Positions 9,929-19,835 of a stretch of DNA of 64,000 bases are shown piece by piece. The translations under genes and the position numbers were made by a program. Source of the stretch: Apirhabdus apintestini (GTDB lineage: Bacteria > Pseudomonadota > Gammaproteobacteria > Enterobacterales > Enterobacteriaceae); contig CP138906.1 in NCBI GenBank assembly GCA_033977085.1, positions 3,534,001-3,598,000 of the forward strand. The letters run 5' to 3'. Each line of letters opens with the position of its first letter. Position 1 is the stretch's first letter. Below the pieces are notes generated by a model, which was given only the letters and a program-made list of their open reading frames with translations, made no database searches and was not told where the DNA came from.

Positions 9929-11197
9929 ATGCGAAAAATAAAAGGTCTACGATGGTACATGATAGCGCTGGTTACCCTGGGTACAGTACTTGGCTACCTC
10001 ACGCGTAATACCGTCGCCGTCGCTGCACCGACGCTTCAAGAACAACTACACATCACGACACAGCAGTACTCTTATATTATCGCTGCTTATTCGGCGGCCT
10101 ATACCATCATGCAGCCTGTCGCCGGTTATGTGCTGGATGTATTAGGTACCAAGCTGGGCTATGCGCTATTTGCCGTGCTATGGGCCGGTTTTTGCGGTGC
10201 TACCGCACTGGCAGGGAGCTGGGGAGGGCTGGCTATTGCGCGCGGCGCGGTAGGCGCCGCCGAGGCCGCCATGATCCCGGCAGGCCTGAAGGCCAGCTCG
10301 GAATGGTTTCCGGCAAAAGAGCGTTCCATCGCCGTCGGCTATTTTAATGTCGGATCCTCTATTGGCGCCATGATAGCCCCACCGCTGGTAGTTTGGGCTA
10401 TCGTTTGGCATAGCTGGGAAATGGCGTTTGTTATTACCGGCGTATTAAGCTTTATTTGGGCCATGCTTTGGCTCTGGCTGTATAAACATCCTAAAGATCA
10501 AAAACACCTGACGCCGGAAGAGCGCGGCTATATTCTTTCCGGCCAGGAAGCGCATCATCAAACCAATAATAAAGAAAAAATGACCGCCGGGCAGATTCTG
10601 CGCAACCGCCAGTTCTGGGGGATTGCCCTGCCGCGCTTTCTCGCCGAACCCGCCTGGGGAACGTTCAATGCCTGGATCCCGCTATTCATGTTTAAAGCTT
10701 ACGGCTTTAATTTGAAAGAAATCGCGATGTTCGCATGGATGCCGATGCTATTTGCGGATTTAGGCTGCGTCGTCGGTGGTTATCTGCCGCCGCTATTCCA
10801 GCGCCTGTTCGGCGTTAATCTCATCGTTTCACGCAAGCTCGTGGTGACACTCGGCGCGGTATTAATGATAGGCCCTGGCACCATCGGATTATTTAGCAGC
10901 CCTTATACCGCAATTGCGCTACTTTGTGTCGGCGGCTTTGCTCATCAGGCGCTGTCCGGCGCACTCATTACGCTTTCTTCAGACGTATTCGGCCGCAATG
11001 AGGTGGCGACGGCCAACGGATTAACCGGCATGGCTGCATGGACCGCCAGCACGCTATTCGCACTTATAGTCGGCGCGCTGGCAGACACGCTGGGCTTTAG
11101 CCCGCTATTTGCCGCACTTGCCGTGTTTGATCTTCTCGGTGCCGTGGTTATCTGGACGCTGCTAAAAAGTCAGCCAGCCAGCCAGCGAGATAGATGA
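9929..11197 (+). CDS. exuT: Hexuronate MFS transporter
   Basis: A 422-residue major facilitator of the anion:cation symporter family, importing galacturonate and glucuronate across the inner membrane. It starts MRKIKGLRWYMIALVTLGTV, nearly identical to E. coli ExuT, and shows 12 hydrophobic segments. Conserved parts include GYLTRNTVAVAAPTL, the SSEWFPAKERSIAVGYFNVG loop and RFLAEPAWGTFNAWIPLF. The C-terminus is somewhat shorter than in E. coli. It is read divergently from uxaCA and precedes its repressor gene exuR. No frameshift is seen. Confidence 0.95.
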   Translation: MRKIKGLRWYMIALVTLGTVLGYLTRNTVAVAAPTLQEQLHITTQQYSYIIAAYSAAYTIMQPVAGYVLDVLGTKLGYALFAVLWAGFCGATALAGSWGGLAIARGAVGAAEAAMIPAGLKASSEWFPAKERSIAVGYFNVGSSIGAMIAPPLVVWAIVWHSWEMAFVITGVLSFIWAMLWLWLYKHPKDQKHLTPEERGYILSGQEAHHQTNNKEKMTAGQILRNRQFWGIALPRFLAEPAWGTFNAWIPLFMFKAYGFNLKEIAMFAWMPMLFADLGCVVGGYLPPLFQRLFGVNLIVSRKLVVTLGAVLMIGPGTIGLFSSPYTAIALLCVGGFAHQALSGALITLSSDVFGRNEVATANGLTGMAAWTASTLFALIVGALADTLGFSPLFAALAVFDLLGAVVIWTLLKSQPASQRDR

Positions 11198-11340
11198 TAA
11201 ACACCCTGCAAATGCCGTAACGCAATTATAATCTTTCACGGCCGCTTCAGGCGGCCGCACGGCGCCGCGCTCTGTAGTGCCTTTCGGTGAAAAGTGGTAT
11301 AACAGGTAACGCTGTTCTTACTGTTTATTCTGGAGCCAAT

Positions 11341-12117
11341 ATGGAAACAACCGGGCCTCGCCGCCTGTATCAGCAACTTGCCACTGAACTAAAGCAGCGT
11401 ATTGAGACTGGCACATATCAGGTCGGCGACAAACTTCCTGCGGAGCGATTTATCGCTGAAGAGCGTAATGTCAGCCGCACCGTAGTGCGCGAGGCCATTA
11501 TTATGCTGGAAGTAGAAGGCTACGTGGAAGTACGTAAAGGCTCTGGTATTCACGTGATTGCTAATCAGGCACGAAACGGCAGCCAGCCGGACGAGCGGCT
11601 TGAATTTGCAAATTTCGGCCCTTTCGAATTGCTTCAGGCGCGCCAGCTTATTGAAAGCAATATTGCCGAGTTTGCCGCTACGCAGGTTACCAAGCCAGAT
11701 ATTATTAAGCTGATGGAGATTCAGGAAAAAGCCCGCAGTGAAAAGTGTTTTCGGGATTCAGAGTGGGATTTGCAATTTCACGTACAGGTCGCGCTGGCGA
11801 CTCAGAATAGCGCCCCGGCCGCTATCGTAGAAAAAATGTGGACTCAGCGCGCGCATAATCCGTATTGGCAGAAGCTCCATGAACATATTGACCGCCACGC
11901 CGCCGATCACTGGTGCGCCGATCACGACGAGATTTTAAAGGCGCTGATCCGTAAAGATCCGCACGGCGCGAAGCTTGCCATGTGGCAGCATTTAGAAAAT
12001 ACCCGGCAAATGCTTTTTAATGAAACCAGCGATGATTTTGAATTTAATGCCGATCGCTATCTGTTTAATGACAATCCTGTCGTTCATCTCACGGCGCTGG
12101 CACCGCCCAATAAGTAG
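11341..12117 (+). CDS. exuR: GntR-family hexuronate repressor
   Basis: A 258-residue FadR-type GntR regulator. The N-terminal winged helix (residues 8-72) contains GDKLPAERFIAEERNVSRTVVREAI. The C-terminal all-helical effector domain (FELLQARQLIESNIAEFAA, AMWQHLENTR) matches ExuR. The ATG at 11341 has GGAG about 5 bases upstream; a longer frame from 11287 lacks such support. ExuR represses uxaCA, exuT and itself until a hexuronate-derived inducer binds. It stands alone, 143 bases after exuT. Confidence 0.94.
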   Translation: METTGPRRLYQQLATELKQRIETGTYQVGDKLPAERFIAEERNVSRTVVREAIIMLEVEGYVEVRKGSGIHVIANQARNGSQPDERLEFANFGPFELLQARQLIESNIAEFAATQVTKPDIIKLMEIQEKARSEKCFRDSEWDLQFHVQVALATQNSAPAAIVEKMWTQRAHNPYWQKLHEHIDRHAADHWCADHDEILKALIRKDPHGAKLAMWQHLENTRQMLFNETSDDFEFNADRYLFNDNPVVHLTALAPPNK

Positions 12118-12419
12118 CGCAATGTCACGGCGAGGTTGGCGGAAAATCCTGAATAATGTCAGCGTTTGTAAAAGCCCTCGCCACATTGCTTCCCGCTAAG
12201 CAAAATCAATCCTCAACAAATGCGAAATATTGTGACGCAGGGCGAGCGCCTTTGTTACAATTAGACGCAAATATTGCCGATTAATACCGGATGACAAAGA
12301 GGCCTTTCGGCATATCTTATCTCGACGTCCTCCGCCCCAGGTAGCAGTCTGGCAACGTCATGCCCTTATTGCTTGCTGCGTCCCGCAGAGATTTATCAGA
12401 AGTGCCCAGGAAAAAATGA
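12118..12419 (+). other. Intergenic spacer exuR-yqjA
   Basis: About 300 bases without a supported gene. It should hold the yqjA promoter; in E. coli yqjA-mzrA is CpxR-controlled, but I see no convincing tandem GTAAA pair here. A purine-rich CAGGAAAAAATGA precedes the yqjA start. Confidence 0.3.
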
Positions 12420-13085
12420 ATGGAACTATTGACGCAATTACTCAGCGCTCTGTGGAGTCAGGATTTCGAAACCCTTGCCAATCCCGGCATGATTGGCATG
12501 CTTTACTGCGTTCTATTTATTATTTTGTTCCTTGAGAATGGTCTGCTGCCCGCCGCATTTCTTCCCGGTGACAGCCTGCTGGTGCTGGTTGGCGTTTTAA
12601 TCGCTAAAGGCGCGCTCGGTTTTCCGCAAACCATCGTACTGCTTACCACCGCGGCCAGTCTGGGCTGCTGGCTCAGTTATATTCAGGGACGGTGGCTTGG
12701 CAATACGCGCATCGTTCAAAAATGGCTCTCTCATTTACCCACCCACTACCACCAGCGTGCACACCATTTATTTCATAAACACGGGCTTTCCGCACTGCTG
12801 GTGGGGCGTTTTATCGCCTTTGTCCGAACGCTTCTGCCGACAATGGCCGGGCTTTCTGGCCTGAACAGTACCCGTTTTCAAATCTTTAACTGGATTAGTG
12901 GGTTACTGTGGATTGTCATCCTCACATCACTGGGCTATATGCTGGGGAAAACGCCGGTATTTCTTAAATATGAAGATGAGCTAATGGCGGGTCTGATGAT
13001 TTTACCGGTAGCGCTTCTGGTATTCGGCTTTATTGGTTCACTGGTGGTGCTGTGGAAGAAAAAACGCGCCCATCATCAGGAATAA
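12420..13085 (+). CDS. yqjA: DedA-family inner-membrane protein YqjA
   Basis: A 221-residue DedA/SNARE-associated-family protein. Family marks are FLENGLLPAAFLPGDSLLVL near residues 39-58 (the acidic E and D are typical), GRFIAFVRTLLPTMAGLSG with the conserved Arg, and four to five membrane helices. YqjA supports proton-dependent drug and alkali resistance and envelope integrity in E. coli. The start is TTG or ATG-adjacent: the frame begins in AATGGAACTATTG with weak spacing to AGGAAAA. It is followed after 9 bases by mzrA, as in E. coli. Confidence 0.92.
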   Translation: MELLTQLLSALWSQDFETLANPGMIGMLYCVLFIILFLENGLLPAAFLPGDSLLVLVGVLIAKGALGFPQTIVLLTTAASLGCWLSYIQGRWLGNTRIVQKWLSHLPTHYHQRAHHLFHKHGLSALLVGRFIAFVRTLLPTMAGLSGLNSTRFQIFNWISGLLWIVILTSLGYMLGKTPVFLKYEDELMAGLMILPVALLVFGFIGSLVVLWKKKRAHHQE

Positions 13086-13094
13086 GGTAATTAC

Positions 13095-13467
13095 ATGCGG
13101 AGTCATACTCATTACCTGCGATTTATTTTGTTAGCGACTCTGCTAACCGTAACGGTGTTTTTGGCCTGGTCAACAACCCCCGGCCGGAAGCCACTCTGGA
13201 AATACGCGCACAGCAGGCAGGTATCAGCACGCCAGACGGTTTCTCCGTGTGGCACCATCTTGATGCAAATGGCATCGCGTTTAAAAGTATTACTCCTGTC
13301 GATAATGGTCTGGTCATTACCTTTGACTCCAGCGCGCAAAGTATGGCGGCCAGAAAAGTGCTTAATCGCACGCTGCCGCGCGGCTATATCATTGCGCAAA
13401 CGGAAAAAACAGTATCGCCCATTCTCTCATGGCGCGTTTCCGCTCGCCCCAGCACGATCTCGGCTAA
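13095..13467 (+). CDS. mzrA: EnvZ/OmpR regulator MzrA (two frameshifts)
   Basis: A small bitopic inner-membrane protein that in E. coli interacts with EnvZ and modulates EnvZ/OmpR. One N-terminal helix (YLRFILLATLLTVTVFLAW) is followed by a periplasmic domain, TPDGFSVWHHLDANGIAFKS and FDSSAQSMAARKVL. The raw frame breaks twice: at the C run near 13173-13177, and at an A6 run near 13403 that should be A7. Repair gives 124 residues ending RFRSPQHDLG, with the stop at 13467. The gene shares the yqjA transcript, which in E. coli links the Cpx and OmpR responses. Confidence 0.87.
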
Positions 13468-13612
13468 CCCACCCACCCAGCCTATCCCCATCGCCTTTTG
13501 TTTTTTAAGAATCTGGCTATGCTTAAGCTGCGTCGGCAGCATTACCGTCGCCCTGCTTTGACAGGATCTTACGGCATCTTTTGCACTGATACACAATGGA
13601 AGGCCTCCTATT

Positions 13613-13986
13613 ATGAAATGTCGTATCGCACTCGCCTTAACGCTCATCTCGCTTACCGGCGTGGCAGCACAGGCTGCAACTTCTCCCTGCCAGGATAAGG
13701 CACAGAGTATCCAGCGTGAAATCGACTACGCTAAACAACATAACAACTCACACCGCATTTCCGGGCTACAAACGGCACTAAAAGAAGTGCAGGATCACTG
13801 TGATAACAGCACAGTGCTCGCCGATCACCAGAAAAAATTGGCCCATCAGCGTGAGAAAATTGCCGAACGTAAAGACGAACTGGCGGAAGCCCATCGCAAA
13901 GGCGATACTAAAAAATCGCGAAGCGCGAGCAAAAACTTGCTGAAGCGGAAAGTGAACTCAAAGCGCTAGAAGCACAGGATTATTAA
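13613..13986 (+). CDS. yqjC: Periplasmic DUF1090 protein YqjC (one frameshift)
   Basis: A 124-residue protein after repair, with a signal peptide (MKCRIALALTLISLTGVAAQA) and a highly charged, coiled-coil-like helical body (KLAHQREKIAERKDELAEAHRKGD). An A6 run near 13910-13915 must be A7 to give KIAKREQKLAEAESELKALEAQDY and the stop at 13986. It matches E. coli YqjC, a DUF1090 periplasmic protein of unknown function. It sits between mzrA and yqjD with an AGGCCTCC-type ribosome site. Confidence 0.85.
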
Positions 13987-14016
13987 CACAAGGACCATTA
14001 CCAACAGGAGAGGAAT

Positions 14017-14316
14017 ATGTCTAAAGATAATGAATATTTACGCGCCGAGCTTCAGACCCTTGCCGATACTCTGGAAGAAGTGCTGAACACTTCCGGTGAA
14101 AAATCCAAGGAGGAGATGGATAAACTGCGCAACAAAGCCGAGCGCGCGCTGAAAGAGAGCCGCCGCCGTCTGGGCGAAACCGGGGAAGCTATCGCCCGCC
14201 ATACGCGCGAAGCGGCATCCCGCGCTGACGACTATGTGCGCGAAAAACCGTGGACAGGCGTAGGCATTGGCGCTGCTGTCGGCGTTGTCCTCGGCGTATT
14301 GCTGGCGCGCCGTTAA
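14017..14316 (+). CDS. yqjD: Membrane-anchored ribosome-binding protein YqjD (DUF883/ElaB family)
   Basis: A 99-residue protein with a charged coiled-coil N-terminus (LQTLADTLEEVLNTSGEKSK) and one C-terminal glycine-rich membrane helix (GVGIGAAVGVVLGVLLARR), the pattern of YqjD/ElaB/YgaM. E. coli YqjD is a stationary-phase inner-membrane protein that tethers ribosomes. The ribosome site GGAGAGG lies just before the ATG. yqjE starts one base after its stop, so the genes form an operon. Confidence 0.92.
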   Translation: MSKDNEYLRAELQTLADTLEEVLNTSGEKSKEEMDKLRNKAERALKESRRRLGETGEAIARHTREAASRADDYVREKPWTGVGIGAAVGVVLGVLLARR

Positions 14317-14317
14317 T

Positions 14318-14713
14318 ATGATTGACCACAGCCAACAAAACGGCCCAGGTAAAAGCGTACTTGGCGCCGGGCAGCGAATTCTGACCGTTTTGGTCAGAAT
14401 GGTGGAGACGCGCCTGAGGCTGGCGGTCGTGGAGCTGGAGGAAGAAAAGTCAAACCTCCTCCAGATTATGCTGATGCTTGGCCTAACGATGATTTTCACC
14501 GCTTTTGGCCTTATGTGCCTAATGGTGCTCATCATCTGGGCCGTAGATCCCCAGTACCGGCTATATGTTATGGCCGGCACTACGGGCCTACTGCTGTTAC
14601 TGGCGTTGATCCTTGGGATCTGGACGCTGCGTAAAGCTCGCCGCTCCACGCTGTTACGTCACACCCGAAACGAACTGAAGAACGATCGCGAACTTCTGGA
14701 GGAAAAGGAGTGA
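14318..14713 (+). CDS. yqjE: Inner-membrane protein YqjE (phage holin/Actinobacterial PspC-like family)
   Basis: A 131-residue protein with an amphipathic N-terminal helix (VLVRMVETRLRLAVVELEEEK) and two adjacent membrane helices (IMLMLGLTMIFTAFGLMCLM, YVMAGTTGLLLLLALILGIW). It has a charged C-terminal tail. It matches the YqjE family (DUF1469), function unknown, always next to yqjD and yqjK. Its TGA overlaps the GTG start of yqjK. Confidence 0.9.
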   Translation: MIDHSQQNGPGKSVLGAGQRILTVLVRMVETRLRLAVVELEEEKSNLLQIMLMLGLTMIFTAFGLMCLMVLIIWAVDPQYRLYVMAGTTGLLLLLALILGIWTLRKARRSTLLRHTRNELKNDRELLEEKE

Positions 14714-15006
14714 GCAGTAGCCGACGAGAACGCCAGCAGCACACCGCAGAGCTGTTAAGTCGTATACAGCAACAGCGTCTCGATTTTAACGCAGGCTGTC
14801 AGGACTGGCTGGCCCTGATGTCGCCTTACGATCGCGGTTGGAAACGCGTCTTGAATCTTCGCGCCTGGCTGGTTGCTGGCAGCGGAGTAATGGCCATCTG
14901 GAGCGTACGCCACCCTCGTTTCCTGATGCGCTGGAGTAAACGCGGCGTTGGAGTCTGGAGTACGTGGCGCCTGCTACGTAATACGCTCAGCCGCGTGCGC
15001 CAATAG
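14710..15006 (+). CDS. yqjK: YqjK family protein
   Basis: A 98-residue basic protein starting with GTG that overlaps the yqjE stop by four bases (GTGA). It has an Arg-rich N-terminus (SSSRRERQQHTAELLSRIQQQ) and a weakly hydrophobic middle (LRAWLVAGSGVMAIWSVRH). It matches E. coli YqjK in length and place. Function is unknown; membrane-associated by context. It is the last gene of the operon, followed by a strong terminator. Confidence 0.88.
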   Translation: MSSSRRERQQHTAELLSRIQQQRLDFNAGCQDWLALMSPYDRGWKRVLNLRAWLVAGSGVMAIWSVRHPRFLMRWSKRGVGVWSTWRLLRNTLSRVRQ

Positions 15007-15014
15007 TTTGTTTA

Positions 15015-15038
15015 AGCAGCTCTTCGGAGCTGCTTTTT
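15015..15038 (+). terminator. Terminator of the yqj operon
   Basis: AGCAGCTC - TTCG - GAGCTGCT followed by TTTTT: an 8-bp stem with a stable UUCG tetraloop, nine bases after the yqjK stop. Confidence 0.92.
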
Positions 15039-15330
15039 ACCGCTTGCATCCTACCTGTACGCCCACCCGCCTTGTTTATAAATAATTTGGCTCAGGCTTT
15101 CAGGGGCAAAGGCTAGCTAACGCCACGGCTTTGTCGTCTTTACGTCCGCACGGCACGCCTGCCCGATGAATAATATCCAACCACTGAAAAACACTGCCGG
15201 TAATACGCGTTGTTCAGCCTCGCAGCTGGATAAATCCCAGAGTTCATCATGCCACCAGGCTGCGTTCCTTACATCACGGCACCCTGTAAGCGCCAATAAT
15301 TTAGCTTATCGCACAGGCGTTTGGCGGGCG
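15039..15330. other. Spacer at a synteny breakpoint
   Basis: About 290 bases between the yqj block and lptG, which lie far apart in E. coli. No supported gene. A minus-strand frame over roughly 15115-15270 (containing WWHDELWDLSSCEAEQ) has a coding-like look and may be a remnant, but I do not recognise it. Confidence 0.3.
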
Positions 15331-15356
15331 TAAAAAAGCCGGCCTACTGGCCGGCT
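15331..15356 (-). terminator. Terminator of lptFG
   Basis: AGCCGGCC - TACT - GGCCGGCT forms an 8-bp GC-rich stem. Read on the minus strand it is followed by a T run (the AAAAAA of 15332-15337 on the plus strand), 27 bases past the lptG stop. Confidence 0.88.
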
Positions 15357-15382
15357 GTTATTTTCGCTCAGGAAGAAGTACA

Positions 15383-16464
15383 TCAGGCGCGCTTCATCAT
15401 GAGCCAAAGACTTATCAGCAGGAAAGTCGCGCTTGGCAATATCGCTCCCAGTAACGGCGGGATGTGATACACCAAGCTGAGCGGCCCGAAAATCTGATCC
15501 AACACATAGAACACAAACCCGCAGCTAATGCCTGTTACTACGCGCACACCCATTGGCACGCTGCGCAGCGGCCCGAAGATAAATGACAGAGCCATCAGCA
15601 TCATTACAGCGACGGAAATCGGCTGGAATATTTTGCCCCACATATTTAGCCGATAGCGGTCTGCGTCCTGACCGCTGGATTTCAGATAGGTCACATAATT
15701 GTGCAGCCCGCTGATGGAAAGCGCATCCGGATCCAGAGCGACAACCCCCAATTTATCCGGCGTCAGATTTGTCTTCCAAATGCCGCTAATTGTTTGGCTA
15801 CCGCTAATTTGCTTACCGTCGCGCAGGTTGGATTCATCTACCTGAGACAGCTTCCACACCTTCTCCTGCGCATCAAATTTGGCCGCCGCGGCGTAACGCA
15901 CTGACTCCAGCCGGCGCGCTTTATTAAAGCTATAAATGCTAATGCCAGATAGCTCATTATTCTTCTTCACGCGCTCGATGTAGACATAATTGGTGCCGTC
16001 CTTCGCCCACATGCCCTGCTGGGTGGAAAGCAGGGACCCACCGTACATCATCTGTGCGCGATAATTGCGCGCCATTTGTTCGCCCTGCGGCGCCACCCAT
16101 TCACCGATAGCCATAGTGAACAAAACCAGTGGAATAGCCGTTTTCATCACGGATGCGGCCACCTGCATGCGCGTAAAGCCAGACGCCTGCATCACCACCA
16201 GCTCACTGCGCTGCGCCAGCATGCCTAAACCGAGCAGCGCGCCTAGCAGCGCAGCCATTGGGAAAAAGATCTGAATATCTTTCGGCACGCTCAGCAGCGT
16301 ATACATACCTGCCCCCAGCGCCGTATAACCGCCCTGACCTGCTTTTTTAACTGATCGACAAATTTTATAATGCCGGACAGCGATACCAGCATGAATAATG
16401 TCATCATGATGGTATTAAAGATGGTTTTCCCGATATAACGATCGAGTACGCCAAATCCAAACAT
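15383..16464 (-). CDS. lptG: LPS export permease LptG (one frameshift)
   Basis: Inner-membrane component of the LptB2FG transporter that extracts LPS and drives it along the Lpt bridge; essential. It starts MFGFGVLDRYIGKTIFNTIM at 16464 with AAAAGGAG upstream, and its first base overlaps the lptF stop (TAATG). Membrane helices flank a periplasmic jellyroll (GGSLLSTQQGMWAKDGTNYV) and the family motif PMGVRVVTGISCGFVFYVLDQ. The raw frame breaks after LKK at about 16344-16349, an A6 run that should be A7 on the coding strand. Repair gives exactly 360 residues, the usual length, which argues for a sequencing error. Confidence 0.95.
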
Positions 16465-17558
16465 TACGCTGCTCCTTTTAAAAAGCGCGCGCGAAATCTG
16501 CGCATTGGCACCGTATCCCACACATTCAACAACACAGCCAGCGCAAGGTAGGAAAGGTTAACTACCCACATCCATATCATGGGATCGAGTTTTCCTTTCC
16601 CACCGTTGGATTTAAGCGACGTTTGCAGTAAGAAGAAAATAAGGTATAGCAGCATCGCGGGCAGCATCGATAAAACGCGCCCTGGCGCGGATTCACTACG
16701 CTCAGCGGCACTACCATCAGCGCCATCATCACCACAGCAAAAACCAGCGTAATTCGCCAGGTTAATTCTGCGCGCGCCTTATCGTTATCCGTACGCCAAA
16801 GCGTATACATATCCATTTGATCGGTATCATCAGGATCCAGCGTCACAGCCTGATGGCCGACAATAGCCTGGTAATCCTGAAAATCAGTAATGCGAAAGTC
16901 ACGCAGCATCGCCGTGCCTTCAAAGCGCGTGCCTTTATTGAGCGTTACCACCTGAGAACCATCTTTGCGCAGTGAAAGTTCACCGGAATCAGCCACCACG
17001 ACGGACGGCCGGGCATTACCTTTAGGGCGAAGCTGCGCCATGAACACATCGTGGAAACGGCTCCCTGAGACGCTTTCAATGAACAAAACGGCGCTGCCGT
17101 TTTTCGTTTGCTGAAACTGCCCTTGCGCCAGCGTTGCCATGCCGGGATTCGCTTTCGCCTCTGCCAGTACTTCATCCTGATGACGGGAAGACCAGGGCCA
17201 GCCCACATGACGTTGACCGCGGCAAGAATGCCGGTAAAAAGCGCCAGAATCATCGCCGCTTTTACCAGTACAATGCGGCTAAGCCCGCACGCGTGCATAA
17301 CGGTAATTTCACTCTCGGTATAGAGCTTACCGAACGTCATCAATAACCCTAAAAAAAGGCTGAGCGGTAAAATAAGCTGAGCCATTTCGGGTACGCCAAG
17401 GCCCAGCAGTGAAAGGACCAGGTTGGTAGGGATTTCGCCGTCAACGGCAGCGCCTAATATCCTGACAAGTTTCTGACAAAAAAGATCAGCAACAGGATAA
17501 AAAGGATAGCCAGTTGGCTTTTGAGCGTCTCCCGGACAAGATATCTTATGATTATCAC
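16464..17558 (-). CDS. lptF: LPS export permease LptF (three frameshifts)
   Basis: Partner of LptG in the LPS exporter, essential. The start is GTG at 17558 (IIIRYLVRETLKSQLAILF), as in E. coli LptF. Conserved parts are GVPEMAQLILPLSLFLGLLM, WSSRHQDEVLAEAKANPGM, the jellyroll ARPSVVVADSG, and LPAMLLYLIFFLLQTSLKSNG. Breaks lie at a T run (about 17479-17484, seven Ts expected), a C run (about 17197), and CC read as C (about 16685). Adding one base at each gives 365 residues against 366 in E. coli. Three lesions in one essential gene are hard to accept biologically. Confidence 0.94.
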
Positions 17559-17828
17559 ACTAAATACGCCTGTGAAAACGAGTCTTTTTGCAGGAAAATT
17601 ACTTGTTTCATCGCTTATACGTCATTTATTCTCATGGGTCGTCGAAAACCTCGCTAAGATATCTATACTTAGCCGTTTCGCCCCGTACAGTTCTGACGTG
17701 CCGAAACCGTTATAACATTCGTCAAGATTAACACGAAGTCATCACAACAGCGGACAAATGCGTCACGTAAGTCGACAATTCTATACTGCGGCCTCCGCTG
17801 TTGTCTTTAAGATTCAGGAGAGTAGTGC

Positions 17829-19340
17829 ATGGAGTTCAGTGTAAAGAGCGGTAGCCCCGAGAAACAGCGGAGCGCCTGCGTCGTTGTCGGCGTTTTTGAA
17901 CCGCGTCGCCTGTCCCCGGTAGCCGAACAGCTCGACAAAATCAGCGACGGCTATATCAGCGCTCTTCTGCGCCGTGGGGAGCTGGAAGGAAAAGTGGGTC
18001 AGACCCTGCTACTCCATCACGTGCCCAATGTCCTGTCAGAGCGCATTCTCCTGATTGGCTGCGGCAAAGAGCGCGAACTCGACGAACGCCAGTATAAACA
18101 CGTTATTCAAAAAACGATCAACACCCTAAACGACACCGGCTCAATGGAAGCAGTCTGTTTTTTGACAGAACTGCATGTTAAGGGACGCAATACCTACTGG
18201 AAAGTGCGGCAGGCCGTTGAAACAGCAAAGGAGTCCCTTTATTGCTTCGATCAGCTTAAAACGATTAAAAGCGAACCGCGCCGTCCGCTGCGTAAAATGG
18301 TGTTTAATGTCCCTACCCGCCGCGAACTAACCAGCGGCGAACGCGCCATTCAGCACGGGCTGGCGATTTCTTCAGGCATTCGGGCTGCCAAAGATCTTAG
18401 CAATATGCCGCCGAATATTTGTAATGCCGCCTATCTCGCCTCGCAGGCACGCCAGCTTGCTGATGCATTTAGCCAGAATGTTGCTACCCGCGTGATTGGC
18501 GAGCAACAAATGAAAGAGCTAGGTATGCATGCCTACCTCGCCGTAGGCCAGGGCTCACAAAATGAATCGCTTATGTCCGTGATTGAATATCGCGGCAGTA
18601 ATGACCCCGATGCGCGCCCAATCGTGCTGGTAGGCAAGGGGTTAACGTTCGATGCCGGCGGTATTTCACTAAAACCCGCGGAAGGCATGGATGAAATGAA
18701 ATACGATATGTGCGGTGCCGCCGCCGTCTACGGGGTAATGCGTATGGTGGCAGAACTTCAACTGCCGCTTAATGTTACCGGCATCCTGGCGGGCTGCGAA
18801 AATATGCCCGGCGGGCGCGCTTATCGCCCCGGCGATGTATTGACCACAATGTCCGGTCAAACGGTCGAGGTGCTGAATACCGATGCGGAAGGCCGCCTGG
18901 TTTTATGCGACGTGTTAACCTACGCCGAGCGTTTCGAGCCTGAAGTGGTTATTGATATCGCAACGTTAACCGGAGCCTGTGTTATTGCGCTTGGCCACCA
19001 TATTACCGGTTTGATGGCCAACCATAATCCGCTGGCCCACGAATTAATTAGCGCCTCTGAACAGGCGGGCGATCGCGCCTGGCGGCTTCCGTTAGGCGAT
19101 GAATATCAGGAACAACTGGAATCAAACTTCGCAGATATGGCGAATATTGGCGGCCGCCCCGGCGGCGCGATTACCGCCGGCTGCTTCCTGGCACGCTTTA
19201 CGCGCAAATATAACTGGGCGCACCTGGATATCGCGGGCACGGCCTGGCGTTCCGGCAAGGCAAAAGGCGCAACGGGCCGACCAGTGGCTCTGTTATCTCA
19301 GTTTTTACTGAACCGCGCAGGTTTCACGCACGAAGAATAA
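17829..19340 (+). CDS. pepA: Leucyl aminopeptidase A / Xer accessory protein
   Basis: A 503-residue M17 aminopeptidase, the exact E. coli length. The metal and active-site signature NTDAEGRL is present, as are GKGLTFDAGGISLKPAEGMDEMKYDMCGAA and the C-terminal GRPGGAITAGCFL. PepA hydrolyses N-terminal residues using two metal ions. It also binds DNA, in Xer recombination and in pyrimidine-dependent carAB repression. It is divergent from lptFG across a 270-base spacer. In E. coli holC-valS follows directly; here a regulator gene intervenes. Confidence 0.96.
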   Translation: MEFSVKSGSPEKQRSACVVVGVFEPRRLSPVAEQLDKISDGYISALLRRGELEGKVGQTLLLHHVPNVLSERILLIGCGKERELDERQYKHVIQKTINTLNDTGSMEAVCFLTELHVKGRNTYWKVRQAVETAKESLYCFDQLKTIKSEPRRPLRKMVFNVPTRRELTSGERAIQHGLAISSGIRAAKDLSNMPPNICNAAYLASQARQLADAFSQNVATRVIGEQQMKELGMHAYLAVGQGSQNESLMSVIEYRGSNDPDARPIVLVGKGLTFDAGGISLKPAEGMDEMKYDMCGAAAVYGVMRMVAELQLPLNVTGILAGCENMPGGRAYRPGDVLTTMSGQTVEVLNTDAEGRLVLCDVLTYAERFEPEVVIDIATLTGACVIALGHHITGLMANHNPLAHELISASEQAGDRAWRLPLGDEYQEQLESNFADMANIGGRPGGAITAGCFLARFTRKYNWAHLDIAGTAWRSGKAKGATGRPVALLSQFLLNRAGFTHEE

Positions 19341-19835
19341 GTCGTTCTTGACTAGCGGCGGGATGTCTTTCAATTCCGTCGCTGCCGCTCACCTCGACCA
19401 ATATAAACATACGCCCCCTAATTTTTATTACATAAAAACCAATCTCGATACTCGCGTTATAAAACAACCCCCTCTCTACGCATATATCCCTTTTCACGCC
19501 GTCATTTGCATAGCCCCCGTCTCAAAATCCACCCATTGTAGAAAACGCGTTATCCCCTTTTCCTCCTGAATAACCACATACTCCAGAATGCTAATCAGGC
19601 CCAGGCTTATCCAGCGCCATAATGCCCATTATGGGATGAAGAAATCGTCATAACACACCCTTGGTTAACCATCTGGTAAAAGCTTTTATTGAAGCAGCCA
19701 TATTAAAAATCTCTTCCTCTCCTAAGTTTCGAAACAATATCTGTTGACCATCTATATCTTAAGATATAGCATGCAATGCATCGTAAGACAGCATCTTAAG
19801 ATATAAAAAATGAACTACCCTATAAGGAAAACGTT
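19341..19835. promoter_or_regulatory. Spacer with two palindromic operators for the PadR-type gene
   Basis: About 495 bases after pepA, mostly AT-rich and without a supported gene. Near its end are a perfect 16-bp palindrome TATATCTTAAGATATA (19753-19768) and a second core ATCTTAAGAT (19793-19802), with centres 37 bases apart. The first overlaps a candidate promoter (TTGACC at 19744, TAGCAT at 19767). Such paired inverted repeats fit autorepression by the downstream PadR/YqjI-like protein. Confidence 0.7.
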
